Below are positions 17,534 to 25,169 of a stretch of 64,000 bases of DNA, piece by piece. Numbering within the stretch: the stretch's first letter is position 1; each line of letters begins with the position of its first letter. Location: positions 868,001 through 932,000 of the forward strand of contig CAWGHD010000002.1 in NCBI GenBank assembly GCA_963822295.1, read 5' to 3'. Origin of the DNA: VRUE01 sp963822295 (GTDB lineage: Bacteria > Actinomycetota > Thermoleophilia > Solirubrobacterales > 70-9). The notes under the pieces were generated by a model, which worked only from the letters and a program-made list of their open reading frames with translations, was not told where the DNA came from and ran no database searches. The position numbers and the translations under genes are program-made.

Positions 17534-17560
17534 CACTTTGTAACAACGTGTTACAAAGTG
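17534..17560. promoter_or_regulatory. Perfect 11-bp inverted repeat upstream of ndh, candidate repressor operator
   Basis: CACTTTGTAAC (17534-17544) and GTTACAAAGTG (17550-17560) are exact reverse complements separated by AACGT. The size and spacing fit a TetR/AcrR- or GntR-like dimer site. It ends 13 bases before the ndh ATG at 17520, where bound protein would block transcription or initiation. No regulator gene is adjacent. An mRNA hairpin is an alternative, but the A/T-rich arms stand out in this GC-rich sequence and favour a DNA site. Confidence 0.6.
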
Positions 17561-17571
17561 TCCTTACGCAC

Positions 17572-17606
17572 TTGTCCCCGCATACCGGGGACAACGTCGT
17601 CGGGGT
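17572..17606 (-). repeat. Dispersed palindromic element, copy 1 (3' of gatB)
   Basis: TTGTCCCCG and CGGGGACAA form a 9-bp stem around a 5-base loop. On the minus strand the 35-base unit reads ACCCCGACGACG, then TTGTCCCCG, GTATG, CGGGGACAA. Outside the loop, all 30 bases equal copy 2 at 60191-60225 in the opposite orientation. It directly follows the gatB stop codon and lies ahead of ndh. It has no U-run, so it is not a normal terminator. Confidence 0.75.
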
Positions 17607-17607
17607 G

Positions 17608-19044
17608 TCAAAGACCGAGCTTGGAGCGGATCAGGCGGTTGACCTCGCCGCCGTCGGCGCGGCCCTTGGTCTCCTTCATCACGGCGCCGACGATGGCGCC
17701 GATCGCCTTGCCGTTGCCGGCGCGGATCTGCTCGGCGGCCTCGGGGTTGGCGTCGATCGCGGCCGCGACTATCGACTCGAGCTCGCCCGAGTCCGACATC
17801 TGGGCGAGGCCCTCGCGCTCGACGATCGCCGCCGGGTCGCCGCCCTCGGCGACCATCGCGGCGAGGACGGTCTTACCGCTGCCGTGGGAGATCTTCTTCT
17901 CGGCGACCATCGTGACCAGGGCGGCGATCGACTCCGCGTCCACCCTGGACTCCGACGGAGCCTCCTCTCCCCCGGCCTGGCGCAGGGCGGCCGCCAGATC
18001 GCCGGTCACCCAGTTCGCGACCACTCTCGCCTCGACGCCCGCCGCCGCCGCCGCGGCGCGCTCGAAGTAGGCGGCGGTCTCCGGGTCGGTCGCGAGCAGG
18101 CTCGCCGTATCGGTCGAGAGGCCGATCCCCTCGTAGCGCTCGATCCTTGCCGCCGGCAGCTCCGGCAGCGACTCGCGCGCCTCGCGGATCATCTCCTCGG
18201 TCGGCGCCAGCGGCACCAGGTCGGGCTCGGGGAAGTAGCGGTAGTCGTGGGCTTCCTCCTTGGAGCGCAACGAGGTCAGCGAGCCGTCCCCTGGGTCGAA
18301 GTGCAGGGTCTCCTGCTCGACCGTGCCGCCGGACTCGATCAGCTCGCGCTGGCGCGCCAGCTCCGCTTCGACCCCGCGCTCGAGGAAGCGGAAGCTGTTC
18401 ATGTTCTTGAGCTCGGTCTTGGTGCCGAGCGCCTCGCTGCCGGCGGGCCGCACGGAGACGTTGGCGTCGACCCGCAGGCTGCCCTCCTCCATGTTCACGT
18501 CGGAGACGTCGAGCTGGCGGACCGTCTCGCGCAGCAGCCGCGCCCAGGAGGCCGCGTCGGCCGCCGAGCGCAGGTCGGGCTCGGTGACGATCTCGACCAG
18601 CGGCGTGCCGCCGCGGTTGAAGTCCACCAGCGAGGCGCCGGAGCCGTGGATCCGGCCGGACTCGCCGACGTGGATCATCTTCGCCGCGTCCTCCTCGAGG
18701 TGGGCGCGGTGGATGCGGACGTCGCCGAGCCGCCCGCCCGAGCAGATCGGGATGTCGTACTGGCTGATCTGGTACGCCTTCGCGTTGTCGGGATAGAAGT
18801 AGTTCTTGCGGTGGAAGATCGAGCGCGGCGCCACCTCACACCCGAGCGCGGCGCCGATCTTCAGCGCGTAGAGGATCGCCGTCTCGTTGGGCACCGGCAG
18901 CACGCCGGGATGGGCCAGGCAGACCGGGCAGGTGTGGACGTTGGGCTCGTCGCCGAAGGAGAGCTCGCAGCCGCAGAACATCTTCGTCCTGGTCGAGAGC
19001 TGGACGTGGATCTCCAGCCCGATCACCGCCTCCAGCTCAGCCAT
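17608..19044 (-). CDS. gatB: Aspartyl/glutamyl-tRNA amidotransferase subunit B
   Basis: A 478-residue subunit of the GatCAB complex, which amidates Glu-tRNA(Gln) and/or Asp-tRNA(Asn). It phosphorylates the mischarged tRNA. It begins AVIGLEIHVQLSTRTKMFCGC and has the second Cys pair HTCPVCLAHPG, which with the first binds zinc in the family. DFNRGGTPLVEIVTEPDLRS and the HDYRYFPEPDLVP motif follow. The C-terminal GatB/YqeY tail (GNGKAIGAIVGAVMKETKGR) is complete. ATG 19044 overlaps the gatA stop by eight bases. Confidence 0.97.
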   Translation of the reverse strand: MAELEAVIGLEIHVQLSTRTKMFCGCELSFGDEPNVHTCPVCLAHPGVLPVPNETAILYALKIGAALGCEVAPRSIFHRKNYFYPDNAKAYQISQYDIPICSGGRLGDVRIHRAHLEEDAAKMIHVGESGRIHGSGASLVDFNRGGTPLVEIVTEPDLRSAADAASWARLLRETVRQLDVSDVNMEEGSLRVDANVSVRPAGSEALGTKTELKNMNSFRFLERGVEAELARQRELIESGGTVEQETLHFDPGDGSLTSLRSKEEAHDYRYFPEPDLVPLAPTEEMIREARESLPELPAARIERYEGIGLSTDTASLLATDPETAAYFERAAAAAAGVEARVVANWVTGDLAAALRQAGGEEAPSESRVDAESIAALVTMVAEKKISHGSGKTVLAAMVAEGGDPAAIVEREGLAQMSDSGELESIVAAAIDANPEAAEQIRAGNGKAIGAIVGAVMKETKGRADGGEVNRLIRSKLGL

Positions 19045-20461
19045 CGCGCCGCTCGAATCCGATCGCCTGCTCGAGGACGAAGGCGGCGTCGAGCAGACGC
19101 TGCTCGCCGAAGGCGGGCGCGGCGATCTGGAAGCCGACCGGCAGCTGCGGCCCACCGCCCTCGGGCTCGGCCAGGCCGGCCGGGATCGAGATCGCCGGGA
19201 TCCCGGCCAGCGACATCGGCACCGTGAAGAAGTCGTTCATGTACATCGCCAGCGGGTCGTCGGTCATCTCGCCGAGCCCGAAGGCGACCGAGGGCGAGGT
19301 CGGGGTGACGACCAGGTCGACGCCGCCGAAGGCGGTCTCGAAGTCCTCGGCGATCTTGGTGCGGACCTTCTGGGCCTGGCCGTAGTAGGCCTCGTAATAG
19401 CCCGAGGAGAGCGCGTAGGTGCCGAGCATGACGCGGCGCTTTACCTCCTCGCCGAACCCCTGCGCCCGGGTCTGCTCGTACATCGCGATCAGGTCGTCGG
19501 CCTCCACCCGCGCCCCGTAGCGGACGCCGTCGTAGCGGGCCAGATTCGAGGATGCCTCGGCCGGGGCGATCACGTAATAGGCGGAAATGCCGTGCTCGGC
19601 GTGCGGCAGGGAGACCTCGGCGATCTCGCCGCCGAGCCCCTCGATCCGCTCCAGGGTCGCCTCGAAGACGGCGCGGACGCCGGCGTCGATCGAGTCCTCG
19701 GAGAGCTCCGACGGCACGCCGAAGCGCAGCCCCTTGAGGTCGCTCCCGCTCGGCGTCTCCACCCCCCCCGCGAGGCCGACCGAGGTCGAGTCGCAGGGGT
19801 CATCGCCCTGCAGGACGGAGAGCAGGAGGGCGGCGTCGGTGACGTCTCGGGTCAGCGGCCCGCACTGGTCGAGCGAGGAGGCGAAGGCGATCATCCCGTA
19901 GCGGGAGATCGCCCCGTAGGTGGGCTTGAGCCCGACGATCCCGCAGAGCGCCGCGGGCTGGCGGATCGAGCCGCCGGTGTCGGTGCCGAGCGCGCAGGGG
20001 GCGAGCCCGCCGGCGACGACCGCGGCCGAGCCGCCCGAGGAGCCGCCCGGGACCCTGCCCCGGTCCCAGGGGTTCAGCACCGGCCCGTAGGCCGAGTTCT
20101 CGTTCGAGGAGCCCATCGCGAACTCGTCCATGTTCGTCTTGCCGAGAACCCCCGCGCCGGCCTCGCGCAGGCGGCGCACGGCGGTCGAGGTGTAGGGAGG
20201 CTCGTAGCCCTCGAGGATGCGCGAACCGGCCGTGGTCGGCACGCCCTCGGTGCAGAAGATGTCCTTGACCGCGACGGGAACGCCGGCCAGCGGGCCCTGC
20301 GCCGTCCCGGCCGGGTCCTCGGCGCGCCAGAGGTAGGCGTTGAGCTCGTCGGCGGCGGCGGCCTCGCGCCAGGCCTCGGCGTACTCGGCGGGCGCCAGCT
20401 CTCCGGCGGCGACCCGCGCGGCGGCCTCGGCCACCGTCAGCGCCAGCAGCTCGGCGCTCAT
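19037..20461 (-). CDS. gatA: Aspartyl/glutamyl-tRNA amidotransferase subunit A
   Basis: 474 residues of the amidase-signature family. GatA hydrolyses glutamine and passes ammonia to GatB. The Lys-cisSer-Ser triad falls at Lys66 (VAVKDIF), Ser141 (PGGSSGGSAA) and Ser165 (GTDTGGSIRQPA), with the spacing I recall for S. aureus GatA. The C-terminus is complete. The start overlaps the gatC stop as ATGA. Together with gltX at 32083 it indicates the two-step Gln-tRNA route; no glutaminyl-tRNA synthetase was seen in the window. Confidence 0.97.
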   Translation of the reverse strand: MSAELLALTVAEAAARVAAGELAPAEYAEAWREAAAADELNAYLWRAEDPAGTAQGPLAGVPVAVKDIFCTEGVPTTAGSRILEGYEPPYTSTAVRRLREAGAGVLGKTNMDEFAMGSSNENSAYGPVLNPWDRGRVPGGSSGGSAAVVAGGLAPCALGTDTGGSIRQPAALCGIVGLKPTYGAISRYGMIAFASSLDQCGPLTRDVTDAALLLSVLQGDDPCDSTSVGLAGGVETPSGSDLKGLRFGVPSELSEDSIDAGVRAVFEATLERIEGLGGEIAEVSLPHAEHGISAYYVIAPAEASSNLARYDGVRYGARVEADDLIAMYEQTRAQGFGEEVKRRVMLGTYALSSGYYEAYYGQAQKVRTKIAEDFETAFGGVDLVVTPTSPSVAFGLGEMTDDPLAMYMNDFFTVPMSLAGIPAISIPAGLAEPEGGGPQLPVGFQIAAPAFGEQRLLDAAFVLEQAIGFERRDG

Positions 20462-20745
20462 TCTGCCTGCGGCGACGGGGCGCGGAAGGCGCCGTCGGCC
20501 GGGTCGGGCGCCCGCTCCAGCATCGCCTCGCGGGGCCAGCTCGGGCGCGGCTCGTCGGGGCGCAGGACGTTCTCGAGCTCGACCACGTGCGAGGTCGGCT
20601 CGACCCCCTCGAGGTCGAGGCCGGCGATCCGGTCGACGTGCTCGAGGATCCCCGAGAGCTCCCCCGCCATCCGCTCGACCTCGTCCTCCTCGAGCCGCAG
20701 CCGGGCGAGCTTCGCCACGTGCAGCACCTGTGCCCTGTCGATCAC
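20458..20745 (-). CDS. gatC: Aspartyl/glutamyl-tRNA amidotransferase subunit C
   Basis: A 95-residue protein that wraps around GatA and GatB and stabilises the complex. It begins with the GatC motif VLHVAKLARLRLEEDEVERM, continues with ELSGILEHVDRIAGLDLEGV and VEPTSHVVELENVLRPDEP, and ends in the usual variable linker tail. It is the first gene of gatC-gatA-gatB, with a four-base overlap to gatA. Only 10 bases separate it from the gene at 20756 upstream, so the operon may extend to that gene. Confidence 0.93.
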   Translation of the reverse strand: MIDRAQVLHVAKLARLRLEEDEVERMAGELSGILEHVDRIAGLDLEGVEPTSHVVELENVLRPDEPRPSWPREAMLERAPDPADGAFRAPSPQAE

Positions 20746-20755
20746 GCGGGTGAGT

Positions 20756-21142
20756 CTAAGGCGCGGTGACCGAGCGTGACCGGGTCCCGAGACAGACGAC
20801 CGGGCGGCTGGGAAGGTGGTAGGCGAGCACCTCGGCGTAGACCTTCTTGCCGCGGATGAATTTCGGCGAGCTGGCGTGGTATTCCCCGGCGTACGGAGTC
20901 ACCGTCTTGACCACTTTGTCCTTGCCGGGCAGCGGCTGGACGATGCGGATCGAGCTGCTTTCGCAGAACTCCGAGGGCGCCTCGGTGACGATCGTGCCGT
21001 TGATCAGGTGGCCTGGCCGGTCCACCGAGATCGTCAGCGCGACGGGGTAGGTGTGGGTCGTCTCCCCCGAGGCCGCCGGGACCAGGCAGGCGACCAGGGA
21101 GAGCGAGGCGATCGCGATCCCCGTCAGCGTCCCTCGTCCCAT
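20756..21142 (-). CDS. Small secreted protein of unknown function
   Basis: 128 residues with a signal peptide (MGRGTLTGIAIASLSLVACL, cleavage near ASG-ETT). The mature part is predicted beta-rich, with two Cys (SEFCESSS, PVVCLGTR) that could form one disulfide. Motifs include TYPVALTISVDRPGHLINGT and KVYAEVLAYHLPSRP. I do not recognise the family. It lies 10 bases upstream of gatC on the same strand, an unusual lead gene for the amidotransferase operon; its own promoter should lie in 21143-21226. Confidence 0.75.
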   Translation of the reverse strand: MGRGTLTGIAIASLSLVACLVPAASGETTHTYPVALTISVDRPGHLINGTIVTEAPSEFCESSSIRIVQPLPGKDKVVKTVTPYAGEYHASSPKFIRGKKVYAEVLAYHLPSRPVVCLGTRSRSVTAP

Positions 21143-21226
21143 GACCCCAAGCTACCACCGGGCACCGTCCTTCTCGACACGACCTGGCGTCACATTGGCT
21201 GCCCAGCCAGTTAGAGTGCGCGCCGA

Positions 21227-21670
21227 ATGCGGGGAGAGAGAGCGGAGAGCTTCGTGGTCCTGAGCCTGCGGGTCCTCGCGCTCAGCTTCGCCACGGTCGG
21301 CATCCTCTTCATCGCGGTCCCCAACGGCGTCCTCGACGCCGTCTCCGACCTCGGCGACGCGATCGGCGACTTCCCCCGCGCCCCGCACGGCACCGAGCAG
21401 CTCTGGCTCGCGCTCGGCTTCTCCTACATGGTCGTGATCGCCGGGATCTGCCTGATCGCGCAGTCCGACGTCGTCCGCTACCGCCCCCTGCTGCTCCTGC
21501 TCGCCGCCGGCAAGGCCGCCTCCTCGCTCACCTCGCTCGGCTTCTTCATCTTCGACGAAGACGTCTTCGCCTACCTGCTCAACTTCCTCGTCGACGGGTC
21601 GCTGGTCCTCGTCGCGCTCTGGCTCTGGTCGCTGATCGGTCGCATCGACCGGCAGCCCGGCGCCGGCTGA
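21227..21670 (+). CDS. Small four-helix membrane protein of unknown function
   Basis: 147 residues with four hydrophobic segments: VLSLRVLALSFATVGILFIA, LWLALGFSYMVVIAGICLIA, PLLLLLAAGKAASSLTSLGF and LLNFLVDGSLVLVALWLWSL. No family recognised. The following GMC oxidoreductase is in the same reading frame, 60 bases past this TGA, so the pair probably forms an operon. Separated from the divergent gene at 20756 by 84 bases, in which I see no strong promoter motif. Confidence 0.75.
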   Translation: MRGERAESFVVLSLRVLALSFATVGILFIAVPNGVLDAVSDLGDAIGDFPRAPHGTEQLWLALGFSYMVVIAGICLIAQSDVVRYRPLLLLLAAGKAASSLTSLGFFIFDEDVFAYLLNFLVDGSLVLVALWLWSLIGRIDRQPGAG

Positions 21671-21730
21671 AAGCGCCCGCCGGGGCTCTCGGCCGCCGAG
21701 CAGAGGACTCTGAGCGCGATCTGCGAGGCG

Positions 21731-23593
21731 ATGGCGCCCGGGATCGACGGCCTGCCCGCCGCCGAGCGCGACGTCGACGTCTCCGGCCCGGTCGCCGAGT
21801 TCCTCAAATCGCTCTCGCCGCGGATGCTGACCAGGATCCGGCTCGGGCTGCGGGCATTCGAGTGGCTGCCGTTTCCCTGGCGCTTCAGCCGGCTCGACGC
21901 CGGGGCCCGCGACGACTTCCTGCACCGCATGGAGAAGTCGAGCTTCCGCCTCCACCACGAGCTCCTGCTGCTGGCGAAGATCTTCTCGACCCTCGGCTAC
22001 GCGGTGCTGCCCGAGGTCGAGGGGCGGATCGGGATCGAAACGAGCTGCAGGCTCGCCGACGGCAGCCTTCCGGAGCCGGCCGGCTCGCTGGGTGAGACGC
22101 GCCCACAGGGCGACGGCGAGGAATGCGACGTCGTGATCGTCGGCTCCGGGGCCGGCGGCGCGGCCGCGGCGGCCGAACTGGCCGAGGCCGGGCTCGACGT
22201 GATCGTGCTCGAGGCGGGCGGCCACTTCAACCGCGACAACTACCCGCAGGGGCACCTCGACTCGATCGCGACGCTCTACCGCGACGCCGGCCTGACGATG
22301 GCCGAGGGCAACCCGCCGATCCCGGTCCCGGTCGCGAAGGTGGTCGGCGGAACGACGGTGATCAACTCCGGGACCTGCTTCCGCGCCCCCGACGAGGTCC
22401 TCGACAACTGGCGCGACGAGCACGGCGTGAGCTGGGCGCGCGACCTCGACCCCTACTTCGTCGAGGCCGAGGAGTTCCTGCGGGTCAGGCCGCTCGACAC
22501 CGAGCGAATGGGCCGCAACGGCCAGCTCGCGATGGAGGGAGCCGAAGCGCTCGGCCTCTCCAGCGGCCCGATCTCCCGCAACGCCGGCGACTGCGTCCAG
22601 TGCAGCTCCTGCCCCTACGGCTGCCGGATCGACGCCAAGCGGGGCATGCACGTCAGCTACCTGCCGCGGGCCGTCGCCGCCGGCGCCCGGGTCCGCGCCG
22701 GCGTCGAGGCGCGCAGGCTCCTGGTAGAGGACGGGCGCGCTGCCGGCGTCCGCTGCGTGGCCGGGCGCGGGGGCTCCGACGGCGCCCGCCGCGCCTACAC
22801 GGTTCGCGCCAGACGGGCGACGATCGTCGCCGGCGGCGCCTTCGGCACGCCGGAGCTGCTGTTCCGCTCCGGCCTGGGCGGCGGGCAGGTCGGCCGCAAC
22901 CTCCACATCCACCCCGCCTGCTGGGTCGGCGCCCACTACGAGGAGGAGGTCCGCGGCTGGGACGGGGTCATGCAGAGCTATTACATCGACGAGTGGGAGA
23001 GCGAGCGGGTCCTGCTCGAGGCGACCTTCACCCCGCTCGCCTTCGGCGGCGCCTGGCTGCAGGGCGCCGGTCGCGCCCATCAGGAAGCGATGCTCGAGTT
23101 CGGCCACATGTCCTCGATCGGCGTCCAGCTCGCCGACCGCTCGGTCGGCCGGGTCGGCCTGCTGAGAGACGGCTCCCTGAAGACCCGCTACAAACTGACC
23201 GACGACGACGCGCGGCGCTTCATCTTCGGCATCGCACGCGCGGCGGAAGTCCATTTCGCCGCCGGCGCGACCGCGGTCTACCCCAACATCCCGCGCGCCG
23301 GCGTGCTCCGCCCCGGCCAGGTCGCCGCGTTCGAGGCCACCCGCTTCAAGGCCTCCGAGCTGCGCCTCGAGGCATTCCACCCGATGGGGACGGCGCGGAT
23401 CTCAGGCGACGAAGCGAGCGGTGTCTGCGACGCGCGCGGAGCGGTGCGAGGGGTCGAGGACCTCTACGTCGCCGACGCCTCCCTCTTCCCCAGCGCCGTG
23501 CACGTCAACCCGATGATGACGATCGTCGCCTTCGCCAAGCAGGTGGCCGCCGGAATCGCAGAAGGGACCCCGGCGGCCCGCTCCCAGGCCTAG
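21731..23593 (+). CDS. GMC-family FAD oxidoreductase (long-chain alcohol/sterol oxidase-like)
   Basis: 620 residues from ATG 21731. An N-terminal helical region precedes the FAD motif CDVVIVGSGAGGAAAAAEL near residue 135. A GMC signature block (KVVGGTTVINSGTCFRAP) follows, then a Cys cluster DCVQCSSCPYGCRIDAK and the C-terminal HPMGTARISG and HVNPMMTIVAFAKQ, which carries the active-site His/Asn region. Family members oxidise alcohols, sterols or fatty alcohols; the substrate here is unknown. The in-frame codons just upstream (21686-21730) read LSAAEQRTLSAICEA, which looks like the family N-terminus but lacks an ATG, GTG or TTG, so the true start is uncertain. Confidence 0.87.
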   Translation: MAPGIDGLPAAERDVDVSGPVAEFLKSLSPRMLTRIRLGLRAFEWLPFPWRFSRLDAGARDDFLHRMEKSSFRLHHELLLLAKIFSTLGYAVLPEVEGRIGIETSCRLADGSLPEPAGSLGETRPQGDGEECDVVIVGSGAGGAAAAAELAEAGLDVIVLEAGGHFNRDNYPQGHLDSIATLYRDAGLTMAEGNPPIPVPVAKVVGGTTVINSGTCFRAPDEVLDNWRDEHGVSWARDLDPYFVEAEEFLRVRPLDTERMGRNGQLAMEGAEALGLSSGPISRNAGDCVQCSSCPYGCRIDAKRGMHVSYLPRAVAAGARVRAGVEARRLLVEDGRAAGVRCVAGRGGSDGARRAYTVRARRATIVAGGAFGTPELLFRSGLGGGQVGRNLHIHPACWVGAHYEEEVRGWDGVMQSYYIDEWESERVLLEATFTPLAFGGAWLQGAGRAHQEAMLEFGHMSSIGVQLADRSVGRVGLLRDGSLKTRYKLTDDDARRFIFGIARAAEVHFAAGATAVYPNIPRAGVLRPGQVAAFEATRFKASELRLEAFHPMGTARISGDEASGVCDARGAVRGVEDLYVADASLFPSAVHVNPMMTIVAFAKQVAAGIAEGTPAARSQA

Positions 23594-24264
23594 GCGCTCG
23601 GCGGCGGAGGGGGTGGCGGCGGCGGTTGCTGCTGCTGGGGCGGCGGTTGCTGCTGCGGCGGAGGCTGGTACTCCTGCTGCGGTGGAGGGGGCGGAGGAGC
23701 CTGCTGCTGGGGCGGCGGCTGGTATTCCTGCGGCGGAGCGGGTGGCGGCTGGTGCTGCTGGGTCGGCGCATGATGGCCGCCTGGGTCCGAGAGCCGGTCG
23801 GCGGCGCCGCCGAAGGAGGCTCCCTCCTCCTGCATCACCATGTAGCCGCCGACGGTCAGCGCGATCAGCTCGATCAGGCCGAGGAAGGCGCCGATTTTGC
23901 GGCCGATGTCGAAGCCCTCGATCTCGAACGCCCCGGGCGCTCCCGGCGGGCTGATCAGGTAGATCACGAGGACGATCGTGCCGAGCCCACCGAGCACGGT
24001 CGCGACGATGCTCATCGAGACCGGGATGCGCTCGGCGCCGCTGCCGAAGACGGCGAGGCTGATTCCCGCGAAGGCCCCGAGGACGAGGATCAGGTTGAAC
24101 CAGTCGCTGAAGGCATCGAATGCGTCGAACCCGTTGATCTCGGTGGAGACCCCGGCGACCTCCGGCACGTCGAGTCCGAACCAGGCGAACAGGAACATCG
24201 TCAGGAGCAGGGCCAGGCCGGCGATTCCGGCGACCTGCTCACCCTGTGTGGGGCGGTCCATCAT
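23590..24264 (-). CDS. Membrane protein with Pro/Gln-rich repetitive C-terminal tail
   Basis: About 224 residues. ATG 24264 is preceded by GAGGAGG with 7-base spacing, so it is preferred over upstream in-frame starts. Three to four hydrophobic segments (VAGIAGLALLLTMFLFAWFG, WFNLILVLGAFAGISLAVFG, IVATVLGGLGTIVLVIYLIS, IGAFLGLIELIALTVGGYMV) occupy the first ~150 residues. The final ~60 residues are almost only Pro and Gln, with QEYQPPPQQQ recurring. Similar low-complexity tails occur in cell-envelope and division-linked membrane proteins of actinobacteria. No function is assigned. The stop overlaps the GMC oxidoreductase stop by four bases, convergent. Confidence 0.8.
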   Translation of the reverse strand: MMDRPTQGEQVAGIAGLALLLTMFLFAWFGLDVPEVAGVSTEINGFDAFDAFSDWFNLILVLGAFAGISLAVFGSGAERIPVSMSIVATVLGGLGTIVLVIYLISPPGAPGAFEIEGFDIGRKIGAFLGLIELIALTVGGYMVMQEEGASFGGAADRLSDPGGHHAPTQQHQPPPAPPQEYQPPPQQQAPPPPPPQQEYQPPPQQQPPPQQQQPPPPPPPPPSA

Positions 24265-24298
24265 CTGCGCTCCTCCTCGAGTCGGGGGTTGACTGACA

Positions 24299-25147
24299 CT
24301 ACACCCGCCCCCTGGCGGCAATCACGGTATTGGCCAGAAGCATGGCGATCGTCATCGGGCCGACTCCGCCGGGCACCGGGGTGATCGCGGAGGCGACCTC
24401 GGCGGCCGCCTCGAAGTCGACGTCGCCGCAGACACCGTCCTCGGTCCGGTTCATGCCGACGTCGATGACGACGGCCCCGGGCTTGACCGCGTCGGCGCCG
24501 AGCATCCGGGGCACGCCGACGGCCGCGACCAGGATGTCGGCGCGGCGGCAGACGCCCGGCAGGTCGGCGGTCCGCGAGTGACAGACGGTCACCGTCGCGT
24601 TCGCCGCGAGCAGCAGGCGGGCGACGGGGACGCCGACCAGCTTCGAGCGCCCGACGACCACCGCCTCGAGGCCCTCGGGATCCACCCCCTCATGGCGGAG
24701 CATCTCCATCACTCCGGCGGGGGTGCAGGGGAGGAGGCCGGGCGTCCCGTGCGCGAGGAGGCCGGCGTTGAGCGGAGTCAGGCCGTCGACATCCTTGGCC
24801 GGGTCGATCGCGGCGACGAGGTTGTCGGGGTCGAGATGGTCGGGGAGCGGGATCTGGACCAGGATCCCGTCCACGTCGTCGTCCGCGCCGAGGCCCCGGA
24901 CCAGGTCGAGCAGCGCCTCCTCGGAGACGTCCGCCGGCAGGTCGTGATGGACCGAGCCGATTCCCGCCTCCGCGCAGGCCTTGTGCTTGTTTGCGATGTA
25001 GATCTTCGAGGCGGGGTCCTCGCCCACCAGGACCGTCGCAAGCGCCGGCGCCCGGCCCGTTTGGGACTCGAGCTCGGCGACCTCGGCGGCGACCCTGGCT
25101 CGGACCTCTGCCCCGATCGCCCTGCCGTCGATCAGTCGCGCCCCCAT
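24299..25147 (-). CDS. folD: Methylene-tetrahydrofolate dehydrogenase/cyclohydrolase (FolD)
   Basis: 282 residues. The bifunctional enzyme interconverts methylene-THF and formyl-THF for one-carbon supply in the cytoplasm. Catalytic Tyr50 and Lys54 lie in SKIYIANKHKAC, the same numbers as in E. coli FolD. DVDGILVQIPLPDHLD, KDVDGLTPLN and PCTPAGVMEML are family blocks. The NADP loop is VVVGRSKLVGVPVARLLL, and PGGVGPMTIAMLLANTV closes the protein. It is likely co-transcribed after pcrA, 22 bases upstream. Confidence 0.97.
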   Translation of the reverse strand: MGARLIDGRAIGAEVRARVAAEVAELESQTGRAPALATVLVGEDPASKIYIANKHKACAEAGIGSVHHDLPADVSEEALLDLVRGLGADDDVDGILVQIPLPDHLDPDNLVAAIDPAKDVDGLTPLNAGLLAHGTPGLLPCTPAGVMEMLRHEGVDPEGLEAVVVGRSKLVGVPVARLLLAANATVTVCHSRTADLPGVCRRADILVAAVGVPRMLGADAVKPGAVVIDVGMNRTEDGVCGDVDFEAAAEVASAITPVPGGVGPMTIAMLLANTVIAARGRV

Positions 25148-25169
25148 CAGCCCGCCTCCCCCGTCACCG

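Noticed and set aside
23590..23790. Repetitive GC-rich stretch resembling a tandem repeat or CRISPR-like array
   Set aside because: It is the Pro/Gln codon run of a membrane protein; repeats have no regular spacers.
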